Source of the DNA: Streptomyces sp. NBC_00273
GTDB taxonomy: Bacteria; Actinomycetota; Actinomycetes; Streptomycetales; Streptomycetaceae
NCBI RefSeq assembly: GCF_036178145.1
Contig: NZ_CP108067.1
Span: 8,075,001-8,139,000 of the forward strand
Length of the DNA: 64,000 nt
Direction: 5' to 3'
The first letter of the stretch is position 1. Each line of letters starts with the position of its first letter. Position numbers and translations under genes: made by a program. The notes beneath the pieces are model-generated. The model had not been told where the DNA came from. It saw only the letters and a list, made by a program, of their open reading frames with translations, and ran no database searches. This document shows, one piece after another, positions 41,101-47,746 of the stretch.

Positions 41101-44064
41101 GGGCTCACCATCGACCAGCTGTGGGCCGCGGTCACCGCGCTGGCCTGGCGGCTGTGGGAGAGCGGCCGCAGCGCCCTGCGGCTCGACGAGCTCACCGAGA
41201 CCGTGGCCGGCACCCTCAACGAACTCACCGAGTCCCCGCTCACCCCCTCCGAGCGCGCCCAGGCGGTCGGCGCGGGCAGCCTGCTGGTCCGCAGCGACGA
41301 CGGGGTCTTCCAGTTCATCCACGGCTCCGTCATCGAATGGCTGGTGGCGCGCGAGGCCGCCCGCCAGCTCGCCCGCGGACAGCACACCGTGCTCCTCGCA
41401 CGCCCGCTCAGCCAGCTCGCCGTCGAGTTCTTCTGCGACCTCGCCGACCACGAGCAGTGCGCCCGCTGGGTGCGCGACGTCCTCGACGCCCCGGGGCGAG
41501 CGGTCAGCGAGGCCGCCCGCGCCAACGCCGTCCGGATCTCCGACCGGCTGCGGGTGCCGGCCAACGCCGACCTGCGCGGCGCCCGGCTGGCCGGTGAGGA
41601 CCTCTCGCACCGCGACTTCTCCGGGGTCGACCTCTCCGACGCCGATCTGACGGACGCCCGGCTGATCGGCGCCAACCTCTCCGGCGCGCTGCTGCGGGGC
41701 ACCCGGCTGATCGGCGCCCGCCTGGACCGGGCCGACCTGAGCCGGGCCGACCTGACCGGCGCGAACCTCAGCCGGGCCCGGCTGACCCGGACCGATCTGC
41801 GGGGCGCCCTGCTGACCGGCAGCCGCTGGCACCGGGCCGCGCTCATCGACGTGACGATGGACGACGGGGTGCGGTCGGCCCCCGAGCTCGGGACCGCCGC
41901 GATCGCCCCCGGGATGCCCGTGGACGCCGGGTTCCGGCCCTCCGCCGTCGGGGTGCCGTACGGCTTCGGCATGCGCACCAGCCGCCTCCCCGAACCCATC
42001 GCGTACAGCAGCGACGGCGAACTCCTCGCGGTGGGCAGCGAGGACGGCTCCATCCTGGTCTGCGGCGCCGACGACGGCCGCGCCGTGCGCACCCTCCAGG
42101 GGCACGAAGGGCGCGTGTACGCGGTGAAGTTCCGGCCGGACGTCATCGCCACCGGTGGCTCCGACGGCGCGGTGCGCCTTTGGGACCCGGTGACCGGGGC
42201 GTGCCGGCACCACCTGCGGGTCCACCCCGACGGCGTGTGGCCGGTCTCCTTCGACGCGGACGGCACGGTGCTGGCCACCGGCGACCGCGAGGGCCTGGTC
42301 ACCGTCTGGGACACGGCCACCGGCCAGCCCGTACACCGGCTGCCGGGCCACACCGCGCCCGTCTACACCGCGGTCCACGGACCGGACGGCCTGCTGCTCA
42401 CCGGGGACGCGGGCGCGAAGGTACGGCTCTGGGACCTGAACACCGGGCACTGCGTCCGGGAGATCGACGGCCACCAGGGGGCCGTCTACCGCGCCCGGTT
42501 CAGCCCCGACGGGACCCTCTTCGCCACCGCCGACCGGGGCGCGCCCGGGCAGGGCGGCACCGTACGGATCTGGCGGACGGCCGACGCGCGGCTGCTGCAC
42601 GAGTTCACCGGACACACCGGCCGGGTCTACGTCCTCGACTTCCACCCCGAGGGCAACCTCCTCGCCAGCGGCGACACCGACGGTCAGGTGCGGCTCTGGG
42701 ACCCGGTGGTCGGCACCCCCGCCGGAATCCTCGAACGGGGCACCGGAGCCGTCTACCAGGTGCTCTTCGGCGACGACGGGAAACTCCTCGCGTCCTGCGA
42801 CAGCAACGGTGCGGTCCGGCTGTGGACGGTCACCGGACGCCCCCACGGGTACACGATCGCCCTCCACCCCCAGCAGCCGACCGAGCACCGCGGCACGGCC
42901 TGGGCGTGCGCCTTCCGGCCCGGCGACAGCCAATTGCTCACCGTCGGCAACGACGGCGGCGCGCAGATCTGGGACGCGGCCACCGGCCAGGGCAAGCGCA
43001 TCCTGCGCGGCCACGGCCGCCGGATCAGCGGTGTCGCCTTCAGCGCGGACGGCACGCAGTTGGCCACGGCCGGGAACGACGGGGTCGTACGGCTGTGGGA
43101 GACGCGCACGGGCCGGCGTACGGAAGAGCTCACCGGGCGCGGCGACCGGTTGGTCTCGGCGGCCTTCAGCCCCCTCGAGGCCCTCCTCGCCACGGCCAGC
43201 AACGACGGCGACATGTACCTCTGGGACCCGGTGGGCGGCGAGTACCTGAGGGAGCTCGACGCCGAGACCGAGCACGTCTGGGCGGAGGCCTTCAACGCCG
43301 ACGGGACCCTGCTCGCCACCGCCAACGACGACGATTCCGTACGCGTCTGGTTCCGTCCCACGGGTTCCCCCGTGTCGACGCTGACCGAGCACCGGGGCCG
43401 GGTCCGCTCGATCGCCTTCCGCTCGGACGCCGATGTACTGGCCACCGGCTGTGACGACAGTTTCGTACGGGTGTGGGACGCCCGGAGCGGAGCCCTCGTG
43501 GAGCAGCTCGGCGGGCATGCCGACCGGGTGTACGGCGTCGCGTACGGCCCGGGGAGCACCTGGCTCGCCAGCGCGAGCTGGGACGGTACGGCCGTCGTCT
43601 GGCGGGACGGGCGGGCGGATCTGCGCCTGCGCGGACGCGGCGGCAGGCTGTGGGCGGTGGCCGCCCACCCGAGCCGCCCGCTGCTGGCCACCGGCGGCGA
43701 CGACCGGGCCGTCGGCCTGTGGGACGCCGCGACGGGCGAGCACCTCACCGACCTCGTCGGTCACACCGGCCGGGTGCTCTCGCTCGCCTTCTCCCCGGAC
43801 GGCACGACCCTGGCGAGCGGCGCCGAGGACGGCACCGTACGGCTGTGGAACGTCCCGGCGGACGGGGAACCGCCGTCCCTGCGGGCGACGCTGATGGGCA
43901 TGGCGGGCGGCTGGGCGGCGCTGACACCGGAGGGCGGGTACAAGTACGAGGGCGACGTGGCCGGCGAGTTCTGGCACGTCGTCGGCATGTCCCGGTTCAC
44001 CCCGGGGGAGCTCGACGAGTACTTGCCGGGCATCCACCGGCTGCCGCTCGGCGAGGACCTCTGA
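38185..44064 (+). CDS. Giant TIR / inactive metallophosphoesterase / NACHT / pentapeptide / WD40 protein
   Basis: This is a 1959-aa NLR-like STAND protein. Residues 12-145 are a TIR domain (FDFFISYSPADEQWAAWIAW, Glu85 in GRMEWQAA at the NADase position). Residues 213-510 keep a calcineurin-phosphoesterase outline but lose most metal ligands. Residues 530-700 are an unassigned alpha/beta region (SEAVLVYAGDAPAGGL). NACHT has P-loop GDFGHGKT near 737 and Walker B VVLLFDGFDEL near 806. Pentapeptide repeats span about 1128-1215, and fifteen WD40 repeats about 1268-1905. ATG 38185 has GGAG 5 nt upstream. It probably acts as an immune sensor: WD40 recognises a trigger, NACHT oligomerises and TIR cleaves NAD. 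The specific trigger is unknown. Confidence 0.9.
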   Translation: MTDGQFGAPAREFDFFISYSPADEQWAAWIAWTLEEAGYRTVVQAWDFVPGTNFIDFMDRGVSESLAVIAVLSRHYERSTYGRMEWQAALRASPESPERRLLTVRVDEIPIEGLLATITYVDLVGVADIDAARSLLLNRVGQAVDGHARPGRRPGFPGSGSGPGPLRHPEQPNPGQPQPSALAGPGWSGRRRPARAPLYPQAAAAGHSARDAVTVLHLAGPDFGRGREPDSLSRQIRGDLIMLRDAGAPAPDLMVVTGDLTASGSPRECDQALSFLTALRSQLDLSPQRVMVVPGAQDVNQAASQAYFHTCEADEVAPQPPYWPKWRHYTRLFRGLYQGLDTVFDSDQPWTLFPVPELSTVVAGFNSSMAYSHRAEEQYGFIGRDQAAWFAEAMRRYEEEGWLRIGALRHPLTDGRRPGDAVGGPGGLRDADTFARLAAPRLHLLLHGPTGGPRTTTSAPSRTQLAGAPGVSGPSPASGGAWELPLFGSAAPARFQLLQVGAEGVTRWDDRITSASETFPAAWRQTRRVFPVPELPAVINVERAGGRAPLDDPAASLAERVKEICRVRREGVRLRDVPRREPGDMVQIMATWQEQEDGVVQQQRIAVHPGSPTEEELDRFIAQVHATDTGSEAVLVYAGDAPAGGLRRRAAAHGVRVRVRSFIEFQGLLDLRGYVAAQTARLNSSEQYAPGLYLPQRYRDADRPDGQDGAVQERDGLVEELLELLESDHGRFVLLLGDFGHGKTFALRELARRISEQLPHLTPLLIPLNSLDRAHSLEGLVAAHLAGHDVDTIDLRALRYMLAQGRVVLLFDGFDELVNRVSYDRAADHLQVLLDAAVDHAKIVVSSRTQHFKSHAQVLTALGERVGLLPQRRILAVEGFTPAQIRSYLVRSYGDERAADRRYQLLRNIPDLLMLCRNPRLLSFVADLSQDQLRAVAGAGRALSPARLYEDVFTSWLDHEERRGQGGPGAPPGLTIDQLWAAVTALAWRLWESGRSALRLDELTETVAGTLNELTESPLTPSERAQAVGAGSLLVRSDDGVFQFIHGSVIEWLVAREAARQLARGQHTVLLARPLSQLAVEFFCDLADHEQCARWVRDVLDAPGRAVSEAARANAVRISDRLRVPANADLRGARLAGEDLSHRDFSGVDLSDADLTDARLIGANLSGALLRGTRLIGARLDRADLSRADLTGANLSRARLTRTDLRGALLTGSRWHRAALIDVTMDDGVRSAPELGTAAIAPGMPVDAGFRPSAVGVPYGFGMRTSRLPEPIAYSSDGELLAVGSEDGSILVCGADDGRAVRTLQGHEGRVYAVKFRPDVIATGGSDGAVRLWDPVTGACRHHLRVHPDGVWPVSFDADGTVLATGDREGLVTVWDTATGQPVHRLPGHTAPVYTAVHGPDGLLLTGDAGAKVRLWDLNTGHCVREIDGHQGAVYRARFSPDGTLFATADRGAPGQGGTVRIWRTADARLLHEFTGHTGRVYVLDFHPEGNLLASGDTDGQVRLWDPVVGTPAGILERGTGAVYQVLFGDDGKLLASCDSNGAVRLWTVTGRPHGYTIALHPQQPTEHRGTAWACAFRPGDSQLLTVGNDGGAQIWDAATGQGKRILRGHGRRISGVAFSADGTQLATAGNDGVVRLWETRTGRRTEELTGRGDRLVSAAFSPLEALLATASNDGDMYLWDPVGGEYLRELDAETEHVWAEAFNADGTLLATANDDDSVRVWFRPTGSPVSTLTEHRGRVRSIAFRSDADVLATGCDDSFVRVWDARSGALVEQLGGHADRVYGVAYGPGSTWLASASWDGTAVVWRDGRADLRLRGRGGRLWAVAAHPSRPLLATGGDDRAVGLWDAATGEHLTDLVGHTGRVLSLAFSPDGTTLASGAEDGTVRLWNVPADGEPPSLRATLMGMAGGWAALTPEGGYKYEGDVAGEFWHVVGMSRFTPGELDEYLPGIHRLPLGEDL

Positions 44065-44119
44065 CGCCCGAGGCTTCGCGGAGCAGGTTCCGGCCGGATC
44101 CGCACGAGACCCCGTAGTG

Positions 44120-44328
44120 CGTGTCCGCAAAAGTAGCGCCGGCCGCCGGAAGGGCGGGCCCTGCGGCGTCCGGTGCCATGGGGTCTCCCCAGACCCGCAG
44201 GGCCGAGGGGCGCCCGTGTACCGGACGTACTCGGGCGCGCCCGACAACCTGGGGGTCCCCCCGGACGGAGTCTGGGGGATGAGGTGCGGTGCCGGGCGTC
44301 GCGGGGCAGGCGGGACCGTGCGGACACG
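44120..44328. repeat. 209-bp intergenic element bounded by 10-bp inverted repeats
   Basis: CGTGTCCGCA (44120-44129) and TGCGGACACG (44319-44328) are perfect inverted ends. Inside are further hairpins: GGCCGCCGGAAGGGCGGGCC, GGGGTCTCCCCAGACCC and CTGGGGGTCCCCCCGG with its GTCTGGGGG partner. The first 50 bp recur at about 31670. It is non-coding. It resembles a MITE-like or structured repeat seen between Streptomyces genes and fills most of the gap before the kinase gene. Confidence 0.75.
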
Positions 44329-44345
44329 ACCTAGGGTTGGCCCGC

Positions 44346-45263
44346 ATGACGTACACCGAAACTGAGGTCACCGCGGAGCTGGTCCGGGACCTGTTACGCG
44401 ACCAACACCCGGACCTGGCGGACCGCCCCGTACGGTTCGGGGCCCGTGGCTGGGACAACCAGCTGTGGCGGCTCGGGGACGACCTGGCCGTCCGGCTGCC
44501 CTGGGCGACTCCGTCCGCGGACGTGCTGCTGCGCAAGGAGCACGCCTGGCTGCCCGACCTCGCTCCGACCCTCCCCCTGCCCGTTCCCGTTCCGCAGCGC
44601 ATCGGCGAACCCTCCGAGAGGTTCCCGCGCCCGTGGATCGTCACCACCTGGGTCCCCGGCGAGCCCGCCGACCGCGCCCCCGCCACGAACGCCACGGACG
44701 CGGCCGAAGGGCTGGCCGCCTTCCTGACGGCCCTTCACCGACCCGCTCCCGACGGGGCACCCGTCGGGAACTACGGCCGCGGCGGGCCGCTGGCAGACAT
44801 CGCCGACGGGTTCGCCGAGGGGTTGGCCTCGGCCATCGAGCAGGGGCTGATCCCCGACCCGGACGCCGTCCGCGCGGTCTGGGAGGACGCGGTCGCCGCG
44901 CCCGTCTGGGCGGGCCCGGCGCTCTGGCTCCACAGCGACCTCCATCCGGCCAACGTCCTCACCGCGGACGGCAGTTTCTGCGGCGTGATCGACTTCGGTG
45001 ACCTCTGCGCGGGCGATCCGGCCTGCGACCTCGCCGCCCCCTGGATCCTGCTGCCCGACGGGGCCGCCGACCGCTTCCACGCCGCCTACCGGCCGACCGC
45101 GGACGACGCCACCCTGCGCCGCGCCCGCGGCTGGGCCGTGCAACGCGCCCTCGGCGGCATCCTCATCGGCGAGGCCGGTGTCCGTGGCCGACCGGGCGGC
45201 AAGCCCACCTGGGGCCCGCCCGCCCACGCCGCACTGCGGCGCCTCGTGGCGACGGCCGGCTGA
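44346..45263 (+). CDS. Aminoglycoside-phosphotransferase-like kinase (APH family)
   Basis: This 305-aa protein-kinase-like fold phosphorylates a hydroxyl on a small molecule such as an aminoglycoside, macrolide or sugar. GARGWDNQLWRLGDDLAVRL is the nucleotide-binding start, and LLRKEHAWLP follows. The Brenner-type catalytic motif is LWLHSDLHPANVL, where Ser replaces the usual Gly. The metal-binding motif is GVIDFGDLCAGDPACDLAAP. ATG 44346 is the natural start, though the ribosome-binding site is weak. Codon 17 is TTA (44394-44396), so expression is expected late via bldA. It could give resistance to the organism's own product. The drug is unknown. Confidence 0.9.
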   Translation: MTYTETEVTAELVRDLLRDQHPDLADRPVRFGARGWDNQLWRLGDDLAVRLPWATPSADVLLRKEHAWLPDLAPTLPLPVPVPQRIGEPSERFPRPWIVTTWVPGEPADRAPATNATDAAEGLAAFLTALHRPAPDGAPVGNYGRGGPLADIADGFAEGLASAIEQGLIPDPDAVRAVWEDAVAAPVWAGPALWLHSDLHPANVLTADGSFCGVIDFGDLCAGDPACDLAAPWILLPDGAADRFHAAYRPTADDATLRRARGWAVQRALGGILIGEAGVRGRPGGKPTWGPPAHAALRRLVATAG

Positions 45264-45374
45264 ACGGACGTCCGCCGCCTCAGCCGAGGCAGGCGGCGGA
45301 CGGGACGACGACCCCGTAGAGATCGGCGATCGTTGCGAGCGCGGCGTGGTGGAGCTGCTCGGCGGACACCTCGA

Positions 45375-45426
45375 CACGACGCCGACGGAATACCGCAACC
45401 GGTTCCGGGTCGCCCCGGCCCTCTGA
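45375..45426 (+). pseudogene. AraC-family regulator C-terminal relic
   Basis: Codons before the stop at 45426 read DTTPTEYRNRFRVAPAL. This is the last helix-turn-helix segment common to AraC/GlxA regulators (LGTTPxxYRxRFR). Upstream the frame continues through VVELLGGH but lacks the rest of the DNA-binding domain and a start. It is a truncated leftover. Confidence 0.5.
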
Positions 45427-45438
45427 CCGGCGCCCGGC

Positions 45439-46197
45439 TCAGACCGTCGGGAAGGCCAGCAGGGCCACCGGAGCCGTGGTCGGCTGCGGCGAGCCCCCTG
45501 CGGGTTCGACGGTGACGCCCATTCCCGACGCCTTGTTGACCGGGCCGTCGAGCAGGGTGGCCGTCGCCGGGGCACCGCTGTCCATCAGCCCCGCCGAACG
45601 CATCTTCCCGCCGCCGTCGTCGTACCAGAGCTGGTACACCTTCCCGCTGGGCGGCGCCGGCAGGCCGGAGGCCGCGAAGACCGCCTGGTTACGGGCGGCC
45701 GAGACGACCACCGTGCCCACCGCTCCGCCCCGCAGCGGCGCCGTGGTCACCCGGGCGTCGGCGGCCGCGAGGATCGAGCCGACGGCATCGTTCGTGAGAC
45801 GGGCCTGCTGCGCCTGCTGCCGGGCGTCCTCGGCCTGTTCGTACTGCGCCACCGCGACACCGCCGAGCGCCACGGCCCCCGCGATGCAGGCCGCCAGTGC
45901 CCAGCTCGGCACCGGCCGCCAGCGGGGCCGTACGTGGCCGCCGCGCGCGGCCCTGACCGTCGAGGGCGGTTCCTGGCGCACCGTCGCGATCCGGCGCATC
46001 ACCTCGTCCCGCAGCGCGGCGCTCGGCGGCGCCGCCACGGCGAGCCCGAGGCGCGTGGCCGTCTCGGAGAACTCCCGGACCTCCTGCGTGCAGGACACGC
46101 AGTCGGCGAGGTGCCGCTCGACGGCGGCCCGCTCCTCGGGTTCGAGGGCGTCGAGCGCGTACGCGCCCGTCAACGTGTGTGGATCCGCGGCGTTCAC
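45439..46197 (-). CDS. rskA: Anti-sigma-K factor RskA-like
   Basis: This 252-aa membrane anti-sigma factor is paired with the ECF sigma upstream. The N-terminal cytoplasmic segment MNAADPHTLTGAYALDALEP and the cysteine pair in HLADCVSCTQEVREF bind the sigma factor. A single membrane helix is around SWALAACIAGAVALGGVAVA. The extracytoplasmic RskA domain follows (GSILAAADARVTTAPLRGGA, KVYQLWYDDGGGKMRSAGLM). Zinc-type coordination is only partly conserved. The start is GTG 46197, overlapping the sigma stop. In mycobacteria RskA is cleaved to release SigK; the same is expected here. Confidence 0.9.
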   Translation of the reverse strand: MNAADPHTLTGAYALDALEPEERAAVERHLADCVSCTQEVREFSETATRLGLAVAAPPSAALRDEVMRRIATVRQEPPSTVRAARGGHVRPRWRPVPSWALAACIAGAVALGGVAVAQYEQAEDARQQAQQARLTNDAVGSILAAADARVTTAPLRGGAVGTVVVSAARNQAVFAASGLPAPPSGKVYQLWYDDGGGKMRSAGLMDSGAPATATLLDGPVNKASGMGVTVEPAGGSPQPTTAPVALLAFPTV

Positions 46198-46778
46198 ACG
46201 CCCACCCCCAGACAGTCACGGAGCCGGATGAGCCCGTCGCGCAACCGTGTCTTCACGGTACCCAACGGTAGGGACAGCAACTCCGCGACCTCCCGGTGGG
46301 TCAGGCCGCGGTAGTACGCCAGGGTGACCGACTGGCGCTGCAGTTCGCTGAGCCCGTGCAGACAGCGCCGCACCTGCTCGCGCTCCAACCGGGTCTCCAC
46401 CTGCTCCACCACCTCGTCGTAGGCCGTGGTGTGGTCCAGCAGCGCCGCCCGCTTCTCGCGGTTGGTGGACGCCTGCGCGGAGCGCACCCGGTCGACGGCC
46501 CGGCGGTGGGCCAGGGTCAGCACCCAGTTCATCACCGAGCCCCGCGCGGGTTGGTAGCGGGCGGCGGTCCGCCAGAGCTCGACCAGGACTTCCTGGGCGA
46601 CCTCCTCGGACTGGGCCGGGTCCCGCAGCACGGTCCGCACGAGGCCCAGGACGGGGCCCGACACCGCCTCGAAGACGGCCGTGAACGCCTGCTGGTCACC
46701 GCGGGCCACCCGGCCCATCAGTTCCGGCAGGTCGGGGGCGGCCGACGGGTGTCGGCCTATGCGCACGTTCTCTCTCAC
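46194..46778 (-). CDS. sigK: ECF sigma factor, SigK-like
   Basis: This 194-aa sigma factor has region 2 with LPELMGRVARGDQQAFTAVF, QSEEVAQEVLVELWRTAARY and SVMNWVLTLAHRRAVDRVRS. Region 4 is LSELQRQSVTLAYYRGLTHR, EVAELLSLPLGTVKTRLRDG. GTG 46778 is chosen because GGAGG lies 9 nt upstream and the length matches SigK; an alternative GTG lies 12 nt downstream. It overlaps the anti-sigma gene by GTGA. The divergent fasciclin lipoprotein carries an exact SigK-type promoter, matching the mycobacterial SigK-mpt70/83 regulon. Stress at the cell envelope is the likely signal. Confidence 0.9.
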   Translation of the reverse strand: MRENVRIGRHPSAAPDLPELMGRVARGDQQAFTAVFEAVSGPVLGLVRTVLRDPAQSEEVAQEVLVELWRTAARYQPARGSVMNWVLTLAHRRAVDRVRSAQASTNREKRAALLDHTTAYDEVVEQVETRLEREQVRRCLHGLSELQRQSVTLAYYRGLTHREVAELLSLPLGTVKTRLRDGLIRLRDCLGVGV

Positions 46779-46924
46779 CGGGGAGGTCCTCCAGGAGTAC
46801 TCGGTTGCACGGCTCATTCGGAGCCGCGGGGCAGGGGGATCGGTCGCGGCGGACATTTCCTTCGGCAGCCCCCGAAGCATTGTTCGGCAGTTTGTGCGAA
46901 CCATCGCCCGTTCGGGTGATGGGG

Positions 46925-46951
46925 CCATCCGGATGAGGGCCGGAGCCGAAT
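46925..46951 (+). promoter_or_regulatory. SigK-type ECF promoter for the fasciclin lipoprotein
   Basis: CCATCC (46925-46930), 15 bp, then CCGAAT (46946-46951) equals the -35/-10 pattern known for mycobacterial SigK promoters. It lies 49 bp before the ATG of the MPT83-like gene, which is exactly the class of gene SigK controls. It was read by eye, not scored. Confidence 0.8.
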
Positions 46952-47000
46952 GGACGGCGTGACTCACCGGTGGGTTAGTCCCGTAGACGCAGGAGAGACC

Positions 47001-47639
47001 ATGAGCATTCACACCTTTCGCCGTGCCGCCCTCGCAGTGACCGCCGCAGTGCTGCTTCCGCTGGCACTGTCCGCCTGTTCGGAGGAGAGTACGAGCAATC
47101 AGGGTGCCGCCGCGCCCGACGCGGTCTCCTCACCCCAGCCGGTCGGCGACACCGACACCGGCGGGGGCGGTCCGTTCGGTCCGGCGTGCGCCTCGGTGCC
47201 CAAGAGCGGCGCGGGCTCCTTCGACGGCATGGCGCAGGACCCGGTCGCCACCGCCGCCTCGAACAACCCGGCGCTGTCGACCCTGGTCGCGGCCGTGAAG
47301 AAGGCCGGCTTGGTGGACACGTTGAACAACGCCCAGAACATCACGGTGTTCGCGCCGACCAACGACGCGTTCGCGAAGATCCCGAAGGCGGACCTGGACA
47401 AGGTCCTGGCCGACAAGGAGACCCTGACCAAGATCCTCACGTACCACGTGGTCGGCGAGAAGCTCACTCCGCAGCAACTGGGGAGCGGCTCCTTCCAGAC
47501 CCTCCAGAAGGGCATGATCACCACCAAGGGCTCGGGCACCGCCTACCAGGTGAACGATTCCTCCAAGGTGGTCTGCGGCAACGTCCCCACAGCCAACGCC
47601 ACCGTCTACATCGTCGACACGGTCCTCATGCCGAAGTAG
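47001..47639 (+). CDS. Fasciclin-domain lipoprotein, MPT83/MPT70-like
   Basis: This 212-aa lipoprotein has a signal peptide (ALAVTAAVLLPLALSAC) with lipobox LSAC and lipidated Cys near residue 26. A Ser/Ala/Gly-rich linker follows, then one fasciclin (FAS1) domain from about residue 75. It has NPALSTLVAAVKKAGLVDTL, NITVFAPTNDAFAKIP, TYHVVGEKLTPQQL and a final ANATVYIVDTVLMP. FAS1 proteins act in adhesion or envelope stability. ATG 47001 follows GGAGAG. Its promoter matches the divergent sigma factor, so it is the probable main SigK target. Confidence 0.95.
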   Translation: MSIHTFRRAALAVTAAVLLPLALSACSEESTSNQGAAAPDAVSSPQPVGDTDTGGGGPFGPACASVPKSGAGSFDGMAQDPVATAASNNPALSTLVAAVKKAGLVDTLNNAQNITVFAPTNDAFAKIPKADLDKVLADKETLTKILTYHVVGEKLTPQQLGSGSFQTLQKGMITTKGSGTAYQVNDSSKVVCGNVPTANATVYIVDTVLMPK

Positions 47640-47746
47640 GCGCGCTCCGGACGATCGGCGCGTGGGCGGCGGTCCGTGCATCCAGCCGGACCGTGCCCCC
47701 GGAAGAGCTCCGGGGAGTACCCGCGACACCCGATCGGAGCAACTCC

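Noticed and set aside
39598..44247. A 1549-codon open frame on the minus strand opposite the giant sensor
   Set aside because: It is antisense to a gene with clear TIR, NACHT and WD40 motifs, has repetitive Gly/Val/Glu-rich composition and matches no family. High-GC third positions create such shadow frames.
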